Shown here: piece by piece, positions 15,690 through 24,114 of the stretch
How the letters are laid out: each line of letters opens with the position of its first letter
Position numbering within the stretch: position 1 is the first letter of the stretch
Assembly: GCA_049323615.1 (NCBI GenBank)
Contig: JBMOPD010000081.1
Location: 1-28,821, forward strand
Reading direction: 5' to 3'
Length of the DNA stretch: 28,821 nt
Source: JBMOPD01 sp049323615
GTDB taxonomy: Bacteria > Bacillota > Desulfotomaculia > Desulfotomaculales > Desulfocucumaceae
Program-made: the position numbers and the translations under genes
The notes under the pieces: generated by a model
What the model was told of the DNA's origin: nothing
Seen by the model: only the letters and a program-made list of their open reading frames with translations
Database searches by the model: none

Positions 15690-15845
15690 TTAATGATGTG
15701 AATGGGCGTCGCAACCGTGAGAGGTTTCCTTTTTCACATCCTCGTATTTTTTCCACATTGCCGTCAGGGCGTACGCCACCGCCAGCATTCCGATGGTGGT
15801 AATCACCCCGAAAATTAATCCCTGCCACCATGTTTCAAAAAACAT
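15690..15845 (-). CDS. 51-residue single-pass membrane peptide with His/Cys-rich tail
   Basis: This small gene has the ribosome site GGGAGGGAG seven to nine bases before ATG 15845 and its own terminator downstream. It encodes about 51 residues: a short N-terminal MFFETWWQG, a hydrophobic helix at about residues 10-30 (LIFGVITTIGMLAVAYALT), a charged KKYEDVKKE and a tail SHGCDAHSHH with four histidines and one cysteine. One membrane pass with a metal-chelating end suggests metal binding or a small subunit of a membrane complex. I do not recognise a family. It lies just after the UPF0182 gene on the same strand, so it may be co-expressed with it. Confidence 0.7.
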   Translation of the reverse strand: MFFETWWQGLIFGVITTIGMLAVAYALTAMWKKYEDVKKETSHGCDAHSHH

Positions 15846-15922
15846 TAGATCTCCCTCCCAAGCCCCGTGTCTTCCTGGCGCAAGACAAAGGAGTATACTG
15901 AATTACTATTCAATCCTGCTGC

Positions 15923-18658
15923 TTACTGTCCCGCCCGGCGGGATAATTCGTCCAGGATGTTCTTCAGCTGCTTTGTGGATTCGCCGTAGCCCGCCCAGTC
16001 TCCGGATTTCAGTTTGGACAGCCCCTCCTCGTATACCCTGTTGGCTTCGGCCACCAGTTCCCTGACCGTCCTTTCGGTCCCGGGTTCGGGTTCTTTAACC
16101 TGGGGCCCTTCTGCTTCCCGGACCGTGTCCTGCCCGAATATTTTCTGCAGCGACTGCTCAAGGGTGGGCTCCATCACAATCTTGTCGCCGTGGGCCACGA
16201 TTACCCGCCTCAGTTCGGGCATCTTGCTCTGCTCGGACTGCAGGTACAGCGGCTCCACGTAGAGCAGGGAGTCTTTAACGGGTATTACCAGCAGGTTGCC
16301 CCTGATCACCGACGACCCCCTCTGGTTCCACAGGGTCAGCTGCTGCGATATATAAGAATCCTGGTTTATTCTGGCCTCCACCTGGGCGGGGCCGTAGACA
16401 AGCTCCTGCTTGGGAAACTCGTACAGAAGGAGTTTGCCGTAGTTTCCACCGTCGGACCGCCCGGCCAGCCAGGATATCATGTTGATTTTCTTGTGCGGTG
16501 TAAAGGGCATTATCTGAATAAACTCGGGCTGTTTCTCACCGGGCAATTTGACTATGGTATAGTAAGGCTCCATCTGCTGTTCCTTGGCCCCGAAAAGCTC
16601 GGTGGGCAGGCTCCACTTGTCTTCCTTGTTGTAGAACACCTCCGGGTCTTCCATGTGATAAACCATATATTTACCGGCCTGGACCATGAACATGTCTTCC
16701 GGGTACCTGATGTGGCTGCGCAGCCCCGCAGGCATCTCCGGGAGGGGCCTGAACATGCCCGGGAAAATCTTCTGGTAAGTTTTGATCAGCGGGTCGCTGT
16801 CATCGGCAACATAAAAATTAACTGTGCCGGTGTAAGCGTCCACCACCACCTTGACCGAGTTCCTGATGTAGTTAAGGCCCCTTTCAAAGGGTTCGGCATA
16901 GGGGTACATGTCGGTGGTGGTATAGGCATCCCACATCCAGTAAAGCTTGCCGCCTTCAATGACCATGTAAGGGTCCCGGTCATAGGTCAGAAAGGGCGCT
17001 ATTTTGGGTACCCTCTGGGTAATGTTCCGGTAATACAGCACCTGGCTGCCGGCCGTTATCTCGCCTGACAGAAGCAGCTTGTAATCGCCCAGGGACAGGG
17101 CGAACAGCGCCCTTCTCAGGATGGACCCCACTTTTACCCCGGTATTCCCGCTGAACCTGGTATAGGCGTTGTCTTCACCCTGGGGGTAGTCGAATTCGTC
17201 GGTTCTGGTATTTACTATCACATAGTTGTCAGTTAATTCCCCGAAATAAATTTCCGGCCTTTCAACCTTGAGGTCGATATTCGACACCGGGGGGATGTCC
17301 TTGATCATCAACTGCGGCATACCCTCGGAGGTTACTTCGTTGACCGGGCTGGCCACCACCCCGTAACCGTGCGTGTACTTCAACCTCTGGTTTACCCACG
17401 TCTTGGCGTTGTCGGGCAGTTGCTGCTGGTTCAACTCCCGCGGTGAGACCATCAGCTGGCGGTACTTCCCGTTGATCATGTAGCGGTCCACATCTATACT
17501 CTTCAGCTCGTAGTAAGTCCTCATCTCCTGGATCTGGGCATAGGTCTGCTGCAGGGGGCGGTAGTCCCACAGCCGGATGTTATCCACCGTATCCCTGTTT
17601 TGCTGTATATCTTCGACAGTCAGGGTTTTGCCTGCGGGGAAGGCCTTTTTCTCCACCTGGTCGAGGTTGTAGGCCATCCTGGTATACTTGATGCTATTTT
17701 CGATATAAGGTTTCTCCCGGTTTAACTCATTCGGCACCACATAGAATTTCTGGACGAAAACCGGGTAAACCCCGCCCACCAGCACCGAAACAAGGATTAA
17801 GGCCGCTATTGAATAAATTACCAGCCTGAACCTCTTCAGAAAGATGTTTATGATGATGGCCAAAGCGATTATTATGGACACGTAAAACAAAATTTTATAG
17901 GCCAGGAGATTGGCGTGGATGGCGGTATAGCCCGGCCCGTGGGCAATAGTGCTGGGTGTGTGCAGCAGGTTATATTGCTCCAGTTGGTACCCGAAGGCCC
18001 GGGCCAGGAAGAATACCGCGGCCAGGGCCGAAAGGTGATACCTGGCGGCGTCCGACCCCAGAAAACCGCTTGCCTGCCCGCCGGCCCTGTCGGCCACGAA
18101 ATAGGCGATGGCCACCCAGAACGCAATCAGTATTATGGACCAGATAAAGAGCCTGTAAATAAACTCATAAAAGGGAAGCTGAAAAACATAAAAGCCTATA
18201 TCTTTAAAGAATATAGGGTCTGTGACACCGAAGGAAGTTGGATGCAGAAATTTTTGCAGCACAACCCAGTCTCCGGTTACCGCCGTGCCCACAAAGAAAG
18301 CCATAACCAGGCTGATCAGGGTGTAAACGGCGATAATGGGGCCGGATTTGGCGTATTTGCTCAGGGGAGAACTGTAAAGGGTAATTACGTTTTCCTCGTC
18401 CTCTATCATTCTGTTGGTGTTGGCAGCCTTTATAAGCCTGGATCTGGTGGGCAAAAGATTGATAAAAAGCAAAACGAAGAAGGCCGCCCCCACCGCCACT
18501 TTCAGGCCAATTTCAGAAAGGATGATGGTCAGAAATGTATTCTGGTACTGCAGGGCCCCGAACCAAAGCCAGTCGGTGTACAGGTGGGCGCCCCAGCGGG
18601 CTAAAGTCAGTACTGCCACCAGTGCAACTATAAGAACAGTCAGTAATCTTTGCTTCAT
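15923..18658 (-). CDS. UPF0182-family integral membrane protein
   Basis: This 911-residue protein has the usual UPF0182 (COG1615) length and layout. The first 300 or so residues carry about seven hydrophobic helices, beginning with LLTVLIVALVAVLTLARW and the family motif YTDWLWFGAL. A large soluble, probably extracytoplasmic domain follows (IRLWDYRPLQQTY, KYTHGYG, PEIYFGEL, TRFSGNTGV, ILRRALFAL, YLYWM-like strands). The end is an acidic, proline-rich linker and a helical tail (REAEGPQVKEPEPGTERTV, then VAEANRVYEEG). Function is unknown in the family. AGGAGG lies 12 bases before the ATG, rather far. The protein is intact. Confidence 0.93.
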   Translation of the reverse strand: MKQRLLTVLIVALVAVLTLARWGAHLYTDWLWFGALQYQNTFLTIILSEIGLKVAVGAAFFVLLFINLLPTRSRLIKAANTNRMIEDEENVITLYSSPLSKYAKSGPIIAVYTLISLVMAFFVGTAVTGDWVVLQKFLHPTSFGVTDPIFFKDIGFYVFQLPFYEFIYRLFIWSIILIAFWVAIAYFVADRAGGQASGFLGSDAARYHLSALAAVFFLARAFGYQLEQYNLLHTPSTIAHGPGYTAIHANLLAYKILFYVSIIIALAIIINIFLKRFRLVIYSIAALILVSVLVGGVYPVFVQKFYVVPNELNREKPYIENSIKYTRMAYNLDQVEKKAFPAGKTLTVEDIQQNRDTVDNIRLWDYRPLQQTYAQIQEMRTYYELKSIDVDRYMINGKYRQLMVSPRELNQQQLPDNAKTWVNQRLKYTHGYGVVASPVNEVTSEGMPQLMIKDIPPVSNIDLKVERPEIYFGELTDNYVIVNTRTDEFDYPQGEDNAYTRFSGNTGVKVGSILRRALFALSLGDYKLLLSGEITAGSQVLYYRNITQRVPKIAPFLTYDRDPYMVIEGGKLYWMWDAYTTTDMYPYAEPFERGLNYIRNSVKVVVDAYTGTVNFYVADDSDPLIKTYQKIFPGMFRPLPEMPAGLRSHIRYPEDMFMVQAGKYMVYHMEDPEVFYNKEDKWSLPTELFGAKEQQMEPYYTIVKLPGEKQPEFIQIMPFTPHKKINMISWLAGRSDGGNYGKLLLYEFPKQELVYGPAQVEARINQDSYISQQLTLWNQRGSSVIRGNLLVIPVKDSLLYVEPLYLQSEQSKMPELRRVIVAHGDKIVMEPTLEQSLQKIFGQDTVREAEGPQVKEPEPGTERTVRELVAEANRVYEEGLSKLKSGDWAGYGESTKQLKNILDELSRRAGQ

Positions 18659-18759
18659 TAAATAAAATAACCTCCTGCACTTTTCTAAAAAACTATATTA
18701 CTAAATTACATTCCGCGACTGATGCGGCGCCTTAACAAACCCACCGGTTACCTGCTAAA

Positions 18760-18936
18760 CTACATGGGTTTGGGAACTTTCTGCGACTTGTCGGACTCTT
18801 TCCTTATCTTGGCCTCACAAATCTGGCAGAAAACAACCGATTTCTTTGCCGGCACATCGTCTTCATCGTCATAGGGATCCGGCTTGAACTCCTCAATCTC
18901 CACCACTCTTCCGCACATCATGCAGGTAATTTTCAT
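18760..18936 (-). CDS. Small zinc-ribbon protein, DUF2197/YlaI-like
   Basis: A 58-residue protein starting at ATG 18936 after GGGGGGA. It has two knuckles, CMMC at residues 5-8 and CQIC at 37-40, separated by an acidic linker (DPYDDEDD), and a basic C-terminus ending KVPKPM. The layout (MKxTCxxCG... FCxxCxxKI) resembles the DUF2197/YlaI group of small Firmicute zinc-ribbon proteins of unknown function. It is on the same strand as and upstream of the UPF0182 gene, with about 100 bases between. Nothing else is seen in the gap to the next gene at 19087. Confidence 0.78.
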   Translation of the reverse strand: MKITCMMCGRVVEIEEFKPDPYDDEDDVPAKKSVVFCQICEAKIRKESDKSQKVPKPM

Positions 18937-19086
18937 TATTTTATTCCCCCCGGATGGCTTATTTTACAGTCATGTGCTTAATTCGTCAACAATCCTCCTT
19001 TTCCTGCCTTGCCTGGCCGTGGGTATTTTAAGGATCTTCTAGATGAAACAGCCATTAATACAAAAATACATAAGGCAGTATTCCTC

Positions 19087-20106
19087 TTAGAAGTACTCTT
19101 TCAGTTCACCGGCCATATCTTCGGGCAAATAAAGCGTCCAAAAGTCGTGGTGAAGCGTCTGCATATTGCTGATATCGCTTCCCACCAGGGGGAAAAGCGT
19201 GAACCGGCCGATCATCCTGGCGGTACAGCAAAACCCCTTGTCCTCCCTGCCGGCGAAATACAGGGCCATGTTAAAGGCCGGCAGATTAATGGAATCGTAG
19301 TACTTGATCACCTTTTGAAACCCCAGGGCAAGTTCCTCCAGGTGTTCAGCAGTAATGTCATTTATGGTGGAACATCCCCTGACTACGGCCATAACATCTC
19401 CCAGCGCCAGTGGCGCAAAGGCCGCCAGCCAGTCAATCTGTCCGGTATTGCCCAGGTACCTCTCCCCCGGCTTTTCCGCTTCAACCAGGTCATGCCAGTA
19501 TATACTGCCGTTTTTCTCAAAATATGCGGCGGCCGAGTTCACCATATTCCTGTCCAGGTTGCACGGCTCCGGCCCGGAAATGACCTGCAGGTGCGGGTGA
19601 ATCAGGGAGCCGCCGGCATAGGGCATGTAATTCCAGTTGATGGAACAGTACCGGGAATTTGCCGGATCCTTTTCGGCCACAACCTTGAGGTAATTCAGCC
19701 CCACTTGCATACTGTCCCTCATTACCGCGGTTGAAATATCCTGCATGGAAAGATAATGCTGCGGAGTCATTACTACAACGGCGCTGTGGGTCTCGTAGGG
19801 GTTGAGATTGGGCAGCAGCACCGACTCACCCACTTTAAGCCTTCCCTCGGGAATAAAATCTTCGGTAAAACGGGGGGCGGCCTTATCAATTATACCGGGA
19901 CAGAAGGGGCAAAACCTCTGTTTCGATTCCTCCACAAAAGGCGTCCAGTCATGCCTGGGCAGCGCCACCTTACGGAAAGGAAACAGGCGCACCATCTCCC
20001 CGGTCAGTGGGTCATACCTTTTTTCGCTGTTGACCTCGTTCAGTTCAAAATTCTTTGTGGGGTCGTAGAATCTGGATTTACTTACAATTTTTCTGAAATT
20101 TATCAT
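19087..20106 (-). CDS. GalT/HIT-like nucleotidyltransferase
   Basis: The frame is open further upstream, but AAAGGAGG five to six bases before ATG 20106 fixes the start, giving 339 residues opening MINFRKIV. Landmarks of the galactose-1-phosphate uridylyltransferase group are CPFCPG (C66, C69), which binds zinc in GalT, and GGSLIHPHLQ with H170, H172 and Q174. This is the HxHxQ active site where the histidine becomes nucleotidylated. The region SIYWHDLVEAEK is also GalT-like. It differs enough from classical GalT that the sugar phosphate cannot be named, and there are no Leloir-pathway neighbours. A possible -10 TATAAT lies on the - strand at 20163-20158. Confidence 0.82.
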   Translation of the reverse strand: MINFRKIVSKSRFYDPTKNFELNEVNSEKRYDPLTGEMVRLFPFRKVALPRHDWTPFVEESKQRFCPFCPGIIDKAAPRFTEDFIPEGRLKVGESVLLPNLNPYETHSAVVVMTPQHYLSMQDISTAVMRDSMQVGLNYLKVVAEKDPANSRYCSINWNYMPYAGGSLIHPHLQVISGPEPCNLDRNMVNSAAAYFEKNGSIYWHDLVEAEKPGERYLGNTGQIDWLAAFAPLALGDVMAVVRGCSTINDITAEHLEELALGFQKVIKYYDSINLPAFNMALYFAGREDKGFCCTARMIGRFTLFPLVGSDISNMQTLHHDFWTLYLPEDMAGELKEYF

Positions 20107-20217
20107 AAATAGGCCTCCTTTTGCCTTGTTAATCCTGTCCACCATTGGCACATAACTATTATAATTCATTTTAGTTGATTGTGGCACACTGTTTTTTGAC
20201 GCCTTATACGCTGGAAG

Positions 20218-20264
20218 GGTGATATTTTACTATATCTTTACACCGGCTGGTATTTTATATCACC
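20218..20264. repeat. Spaced inverted repeat before the tRNA-Trp promoter
   Basis: GGTGATAT at 20218-20225 and ATATCACC at 20257-20264 are perfect inverted copies 31 bases apart. The second copy ends exactly where the -35 element of the tRNA promoter begins. It lies between divergent genes and could be an operator pair, or chance. Confidence 0.35.
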
Positions 20265-20292
20265 TTGACATCCGCGTGTATTCTGTTATAAT
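20265..20292 (+). promoter_or_regulatory. Strong sigma-A promoter of tRNA-Trp
   Basis: A perfect -35 TTGACA at 20265-20270 and a perfect -10 TATAAT at 20287-20292 are 16 bases apart, and a TGT just before the -10 gives an extended -10. Transcription would start near 20299, about 20 bases before the tRNA. Confidence 0.9.
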
Positions 20293-20321
20293 TGTTATTG
20301 CGTTGTACGTGCCCGTTACAC

Positions 20322-20396
20322 AGGGGAGTAGCTCAATGGTAGAGCAACGGTCTCCAAAACCGTAGGCTGCGGGTTCGAGTCCTGTCTCCCCTGCCA
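20322..20396 (+). tRNA. tRNA-Trp (anticodon CCA)
   Basis: The acceptor arm AGGGGAG (20322-20328) pairs with CTCCCCT (20386-20392). The D arm is GCTCAATGGTAGAGC. The anticodon stem ACGGT/ACCGT encloses the loop CTCCAAA with anticodon CCA at 20354-20356. The T arm has the GTTCGAGTC loop. The discriminator G is followed by an encoded CCA at 20394-20396. It has its own promoter and terminator and borders the accessory region on its 3' side. Confidence 0.96.
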
Positions 20397-20406
20397 GAGA
20401 ATGTCA

Positions 20407-20435
20407 AGTGTCTCAAGGGATTGAGGCACTTTTTA
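20407..20435 (+). terminator. Terminator of tRNA-Trp
   Basis: AGTGTCTCA (20407-20415) pairs with TGAGGCACT (20422-20430) with one T-G pair and is followed by a T run. Confidence 0.85.
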
Positions 20436-20490
20436 CTTTTAGCGAAACCGGCGTAACAGCGAAATGGGTGCAATTTGGGTGCGAAAATGA

Positions 20491-20526
20491 AAAACGGGGC
20501 GCAGTTAAAAACCTACACCCCGTTTT
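20491..20526 (-). terminator. Terminator of the giant transglycosylase gene
   Basis: Read on the - strand, AAAACGGGGTG (20526-20516) pairs with CGCCCCGTTTT (20501-20491) over 11 pairs including one G-U. It ends in a T run, eight bases past the stop codon. On the + strand the stem is slightly weaker because of one C-A mismatch. Confidence 0.82.
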
Positions 20527-20533
20527 GTTCTAC

Positions 20534-23500
20534 CTAGTATCCAGAATACCCTTTTTCACCCAATCCCGGAATATTCGCCGGATGCCCGTATCTGGATTTA
20601 ATGTAGTTAATCGCCGCCAGGGTATTGTCCAGAGGATTGAATATGTCGTCGTGCCCCGGCGCCTTGTACTGATCAAATGTCGGCTTCATCATCTGGAACA
20701 GTCCTGTAGCCTGATACCAGCCGGGGCCTTCCTTCCTCCTTGACGTCTGCCCGGTATTATAGTTCACCCACAGCGGATTTACCGCCATTGGGTTGCCGCC
20801 GGATTCAGACTGTATCAGAAGCTTGAGGTACAGCCCCCAGGTTTGATCCACGCCGGCCATGTCCATAGCCTGCTTTATCACTACCGGAGGTTCGCCAACC
20901 TCTTTTAATGCCTGCTGACGCAGTACAGCGCCGAAACCGCCGCCGCCCCTTGCGGTTAGAGCAGCACCGAAGCCTCCTTTTTTCTCCCCGAGTGCCGGAA
21001 AGTCCTTGGTTTCCGGTATCTCCTTGCCCTGTAGCCTTGCAGCTTTAATTGCCTGCTCCAGCAGTTTTCCCCTGCGGTATTCGGCTGACCTGGCCCACTG
21101 CGCCGGACTTTGTGCGCTGGTTATTCCCAACTTTTCTGTTATCCCCCGTTCAACTGGCGGGACCTCAACACCCTTGCCTTCTGCTATGGCCTGTTCGTAT
21201 TGTTTTTGTCTTTCCCATTCGCCCAACTGGTTAACAAGCTGCCGGGACATGCCCAGGTGTCCAAGAAGGAATTTCCCGTAGTCCTTCAACATCGGCGCGC
21301 CGCCGATTTCCTCAAACTCGGTTATTTTCTGATCGTTGAAAAGCATTTCATTCTGCGCGATCTGGAAAGGAACCGTAATATAAGGGTTAACCATCGTTAC
21401 TATTTCCTTTGCCCACTCCTGGAAGTCTCTCGGATCACGCAACCTTGACAACTCGGTATAGGGAAGGTTTAAAGAGAGATAGTGCAGATTTCCTTTCTCG
21501 TCAACCCATAGAGGAATAGCCTGGTTGTCACGTAACCACTGCGGCATATTTTTTTCGTCAACCTCGTTTAGATTAACCGCCGCCTCCCTGATATGTGTCG
21601 GCCCCGTAAAGATACCGGGAGCGCCAAGCAACCTCTCAAGCATCCGGGGAGTGGAGAATCTTACCCAAGCATAGAAGGGATATACCCAACGCCTGATCTC
21701 TTGCTCAGTCTTCGTCAGTTCCCCGTAATCGAACAGTGCCCGCCTGGTCCTCTCTGCCGCCTGCGCCGGCGACATACCGCTGTCTAAGTGGTGGAGGAAA
21801 TTCGCCATCCTCCCCAGGCTGTCGGTATGCTCACCAAAAGCCCGGGAAGCGGAAAACGGGTGCCTTGCCCAATACGCCACATTCTGAAAACCATTTCGTT
21901 GCAACGCCTGCAGCATCCGGACCGCTTCCTCGGTGACTGTTCTGGCCCCGGCGGCCTCCATAAACATACCTTGGCCGCGTAGTGCTTCCCTGGCGAAACA
22001 TTCCTTTACAACTTTGGTAGGGACCTGCCTTCCAGCTATCTCAACGTAAGGTATCGCCTCGGTCAGTACGGCCGCCGCCTGAGGGTATCTCAGGGGGTTG
22101 CCCATGCCATCGGCAATGTTCAGGAACACGTTGCCAATAAAGTTCCGCAAGTGAAATGCCGGCCTGAATAAAACAAGGGCCTTCCATGCCCTTATTGCGC
22201 TGTCTATGGCTTTTGTGGCTATCCTTACCCCTTCGTCTGAGTTGGTGATTATGGGGTAAAGGTTGGCAAGTCCCTTCGCTACTTCAGGGTGTACCCACTT
22301 CCCCTGCAGGGCGGGAATGCCGGAATCAGTTACGCTTACCCATCCTCCGGGGTTGCTGTTCTGCACAACGCCCCTGCCCATCTTAACCAGGTCCCGGCCC
22401 ATTTCCTGGAGGACTACAGCCTGTTCCGTCAATGCCCGGTGAATCATGGTGAGTTGGCGCACGTCCTCAATAGGGGTAAGTCCCAGTTGTTTTGCCTGTT
22501 CCAATGTCGGGATGCTTCTTTTCCTGGTAAAGCTCGGTCTTGCGCCGACAGCCCCCGCCCTTCTCCACCTGTCAATGACAGCCTTTACTTTCTCCGGCGG
22601 GTCAAGGTAAAGGTGCTGGACATATTTGTCTATGGTATTTAGCGGGATCCCCTCTTGGGCGAATCTCTTGGCGTCATAATCGAACATAGCCGCCGCTTTT
22701 TCTGCCGCCCTTCTGGCTTCCGGCGTCCCCTGGACAGTCTCCTCAATAACATGCGGGGCCATTTCCGCCGCTTCGGTGGTCGTGCCCTTCCACCCTTCGG
22801 CAACTTCCTTCATGCCTCTCTCCCGCGCGAAGGGTATCTCCCGGGTGGCCTGCGTTATCCTCTCTTTGGCCCCGGTCACCAAAGCTCTCTCAACACCCTT
22901 GACGGCCATTGGAGTGTAATTGAAGGAGAACACCCTGCCCAGTGCGTCCCTGACCTTGGTGGCAGTTGCTGACTTCTCCACAATAGCACCCAAGGCAGTC
23001 CTGACCGGTGTAACATCAAGGAATGGCTTGCCCATAAAGCGCAGGGTGGTTTTGGTAATGCCGGGGGTGCCGGCTACTTCCGCAACACGTCCGACGGTAG
23101 CAGGTGCTTTTATTTTAGGAATCTCTTTCTTGGCTTGGCTGGCCATTTCTTTGTATTGCTTAGCAAGTCCCCGCTGTGCTTCAGCCTCTTTTTTCATCCA
23201 TGCAATGCTGCCTGTAACGCCCCTTGTAGGGGAATATGTACCGTATTGTTTGGCTTGTTGCTTAAGGGCCTGCGCTTTACCTTTGGCCGCTTCTGCCACA
23301 GCTGCAAAACCTTTAACTTCTTCTGCCTTCTGTATACGTTGCTGTGTCTGCGCTATTTTCCCGAACCCTGTTTTTATCGGCTTCGTTTCCGCCGTGTAAC
23401 CCATTGCCCTGCTGACCGCGGTTCCCAACCGACCTACAGGGATTTCTCCCCGCAAAGTATTTTCGGCTAATCTTGCCGCTGATTCCGGGGCGATTTTCCT

Positions 23501-24058
23501 GCCGGTTTCCCTGGCCACCTCTTTGCTTATGGCTTTGGCAAAACCCTTCCCACCCACCTGTGCTACCTTAGCCGTGCCACCGGTAAGGTAAGTTGTCGGG
23601 TCTAAAACAATATCGGTTGCAAGCCCGCCTATAAACTGTCCGGCTTTGCTTTTTTGTGCGGCCTGGGCGAGTGGCACGCCTCTCTCGGCGGCCTTTTCCA
23701 ATACCTGTCGCCCGGTGATGTTCTCCCGCCCGGTAAAGCCCTTTTTTGCGGCTTCCAACACCCTGCCCGTACCGCCGCCACTGTATGCTTCGTAAACAGC
23801 TCCACGGACTGCCGCCCCTGGACGGTTGAGAATATCCAGGGCCTTTGTTAAAAGGTTCTGTTTCGGCTTTTGTTCGGGTATGGGTTCCCCCGCGGCCTCC
23901 AGCCTGCGCTCAAGGTTTACGTTGGTGCTTGCCGCCGCTAGAGTGGGAGAAGTTGGCTGCTCCGGTTTTTTTTGTTTTTGGCGGGTTGCCGCCGCACCGA
24001 AGCCGTAAGGCTGCTCTACATCGTAAACAGAATATCCAATTGCGTCACGGAAACCCAT
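20534..24058 (-). CDS. Giant phage-type virion protein with C-terminal lytic transglycosylase
   Basis: This 1174-residue protein is counted from ATG 24058, which follows AAGGCGGGTGA at ideal spacing; a GTG at 24067 is also possible. The C-terminal 115 residues form a lytic transglycosylase (SLT) domain. The catalytic glutamate is E1085 in QSESGGNP, and YQATGLFQMM plus the NPLDNTLAAINYIKSRYG block follow. The middle is Ala/Lys-rich and helical, with an aromatic stretch VLFRPAFHLRNFIGNVFLN at about 629-647 that is found, as I recall, in large phage proteins. This fits an internal virion/ejection or tape-measure-type protein that digests peptidoglycan during DNA entry. Residues 79-137 recur in the neighbouring divergent gene. 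No integrase, capsid or tail genes are in view, so this is a prophage or plasmid-phage remnant. Confidence 0.82.
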   Translation of the reverse strand: MGFRDAIGYSVYDVEQPYGFGAAATRQKQKKPEQPTSPTLAAASTNVNLERRLEAAGEPIPEQKPKQNLLTKALDILNRPGAAVRGAVYEAYSGGGTGRVLEAAKKGFTGRENITGRQVLEKAAERGVPLAQAAQKSKAGQFIGGLATDIVLDPTTYLTGGTAKVAQVGGKGFAKAISKEVARETGRKIAPESAARLAENTLRGEIPVGRLGTAVSRAMGYTAETKPIKTGFGKIAQTQQRIQKAEEVKGFAAVAEAAKGKAQALKQQAKQYGTYSPTRGVTGSIAWMKKEAEAQRGLAKQYKEMASQAKKEIPKIKAPATVGRVAEVAGTPGITKTTLRFMGKPFLDVTPVRTALGAIVEKSATATKVRDALGRVFSFNYTPMAVKGVERALVTGAKERITQATREIPFARERGMKEVAEGWKGTTTEAAEMAPHVIEETVQGTPEARRAAEKAAAMFDYDAKRFAQEGIPLNTIDKYVQHLYLDPPEKVKAVIDRWRRAGAVGARPSFTRKRSIPTLEQAKQLGLTPIEDVRQLTMIHRALTEQAVVLQEMGRDLVKMGRGVVQNSNPGGWVSVTDSGIPALQGKWVHPEVAKGLANLYPIITNSDEGVRIATKAIDSAIRAWKALVLFRPAFHLRNFIGNVFLNIADGMGNPLRYPQAAAVLTEAIPYVEIAGRQVPTKVVKECFAREALRGQGMFMEAAGARTVTEEAVRMLQALQRNGFQNVAYWARHPFSASRAFGEHTDSLGRMANFLHHLDSGMSPAQAAERTRRALFDYGELTKTEQEIRRWVYPFYAWVRFSTPRMLERLLGAPGIFTGPTHIREAAVNLNEVDEKNMPQWLRDNQAIPLWVDEKGNLHYLSLNLPYTELSRLRDPRDFQEWAKEIVTMVNPYITVPFQIAQNEMLFNDQKITEFEEIGGAPMLKDYGKFLLGHLGMSRQLVNQLGEWERQKQYEQAIAEGKGVEVPPVERGITEKLGITSAQSPAQWARSAEYRRGKLLEQAIKAARLQGKEIPETKDFPALGEKKGGFGAALTARGGGGFGAVLRQQALKEVGEPPVVIKQAMDMAGVDQTWGLYLKLLIQSESGGNPMAVNPLWVNYNTGQTSRRKEGPGWYQATGLFQMMKPTFDQYKAPGHDDIFNPLDNTLAAINYIKSRYGHPANIPGLGEKGYSGY

Positions 24059-24114
24059 TGTTCTCACCCGCCTTATTGAGGTATAATCTGACCAAATAGG
24101 AGAGGTAGGTTGAT

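Noticed and set aside
16190..17068. A 292-codon open frame on the + strand
   Set aside because: It is antisense to the UPF0182 gene and has no ribosome site or recognisable motif.
20107..20187. Longer N-terminus (27 extra residues) of the GalT-like protein
   Set aside because: AAAGGAGG at ideal distance supports the start at 20106, and the extra residues have no family resemblance. A possible -10 also lies within this stretch.
20408..20743. Possible integrase C-terminus suggested by the VQFGC-like frame after tRNA-Trp
   Set aside because: The frame begins inside the tRNA terminator and runs antisense into the transglycosylase gene. No tyrosine recombinase motif is present.
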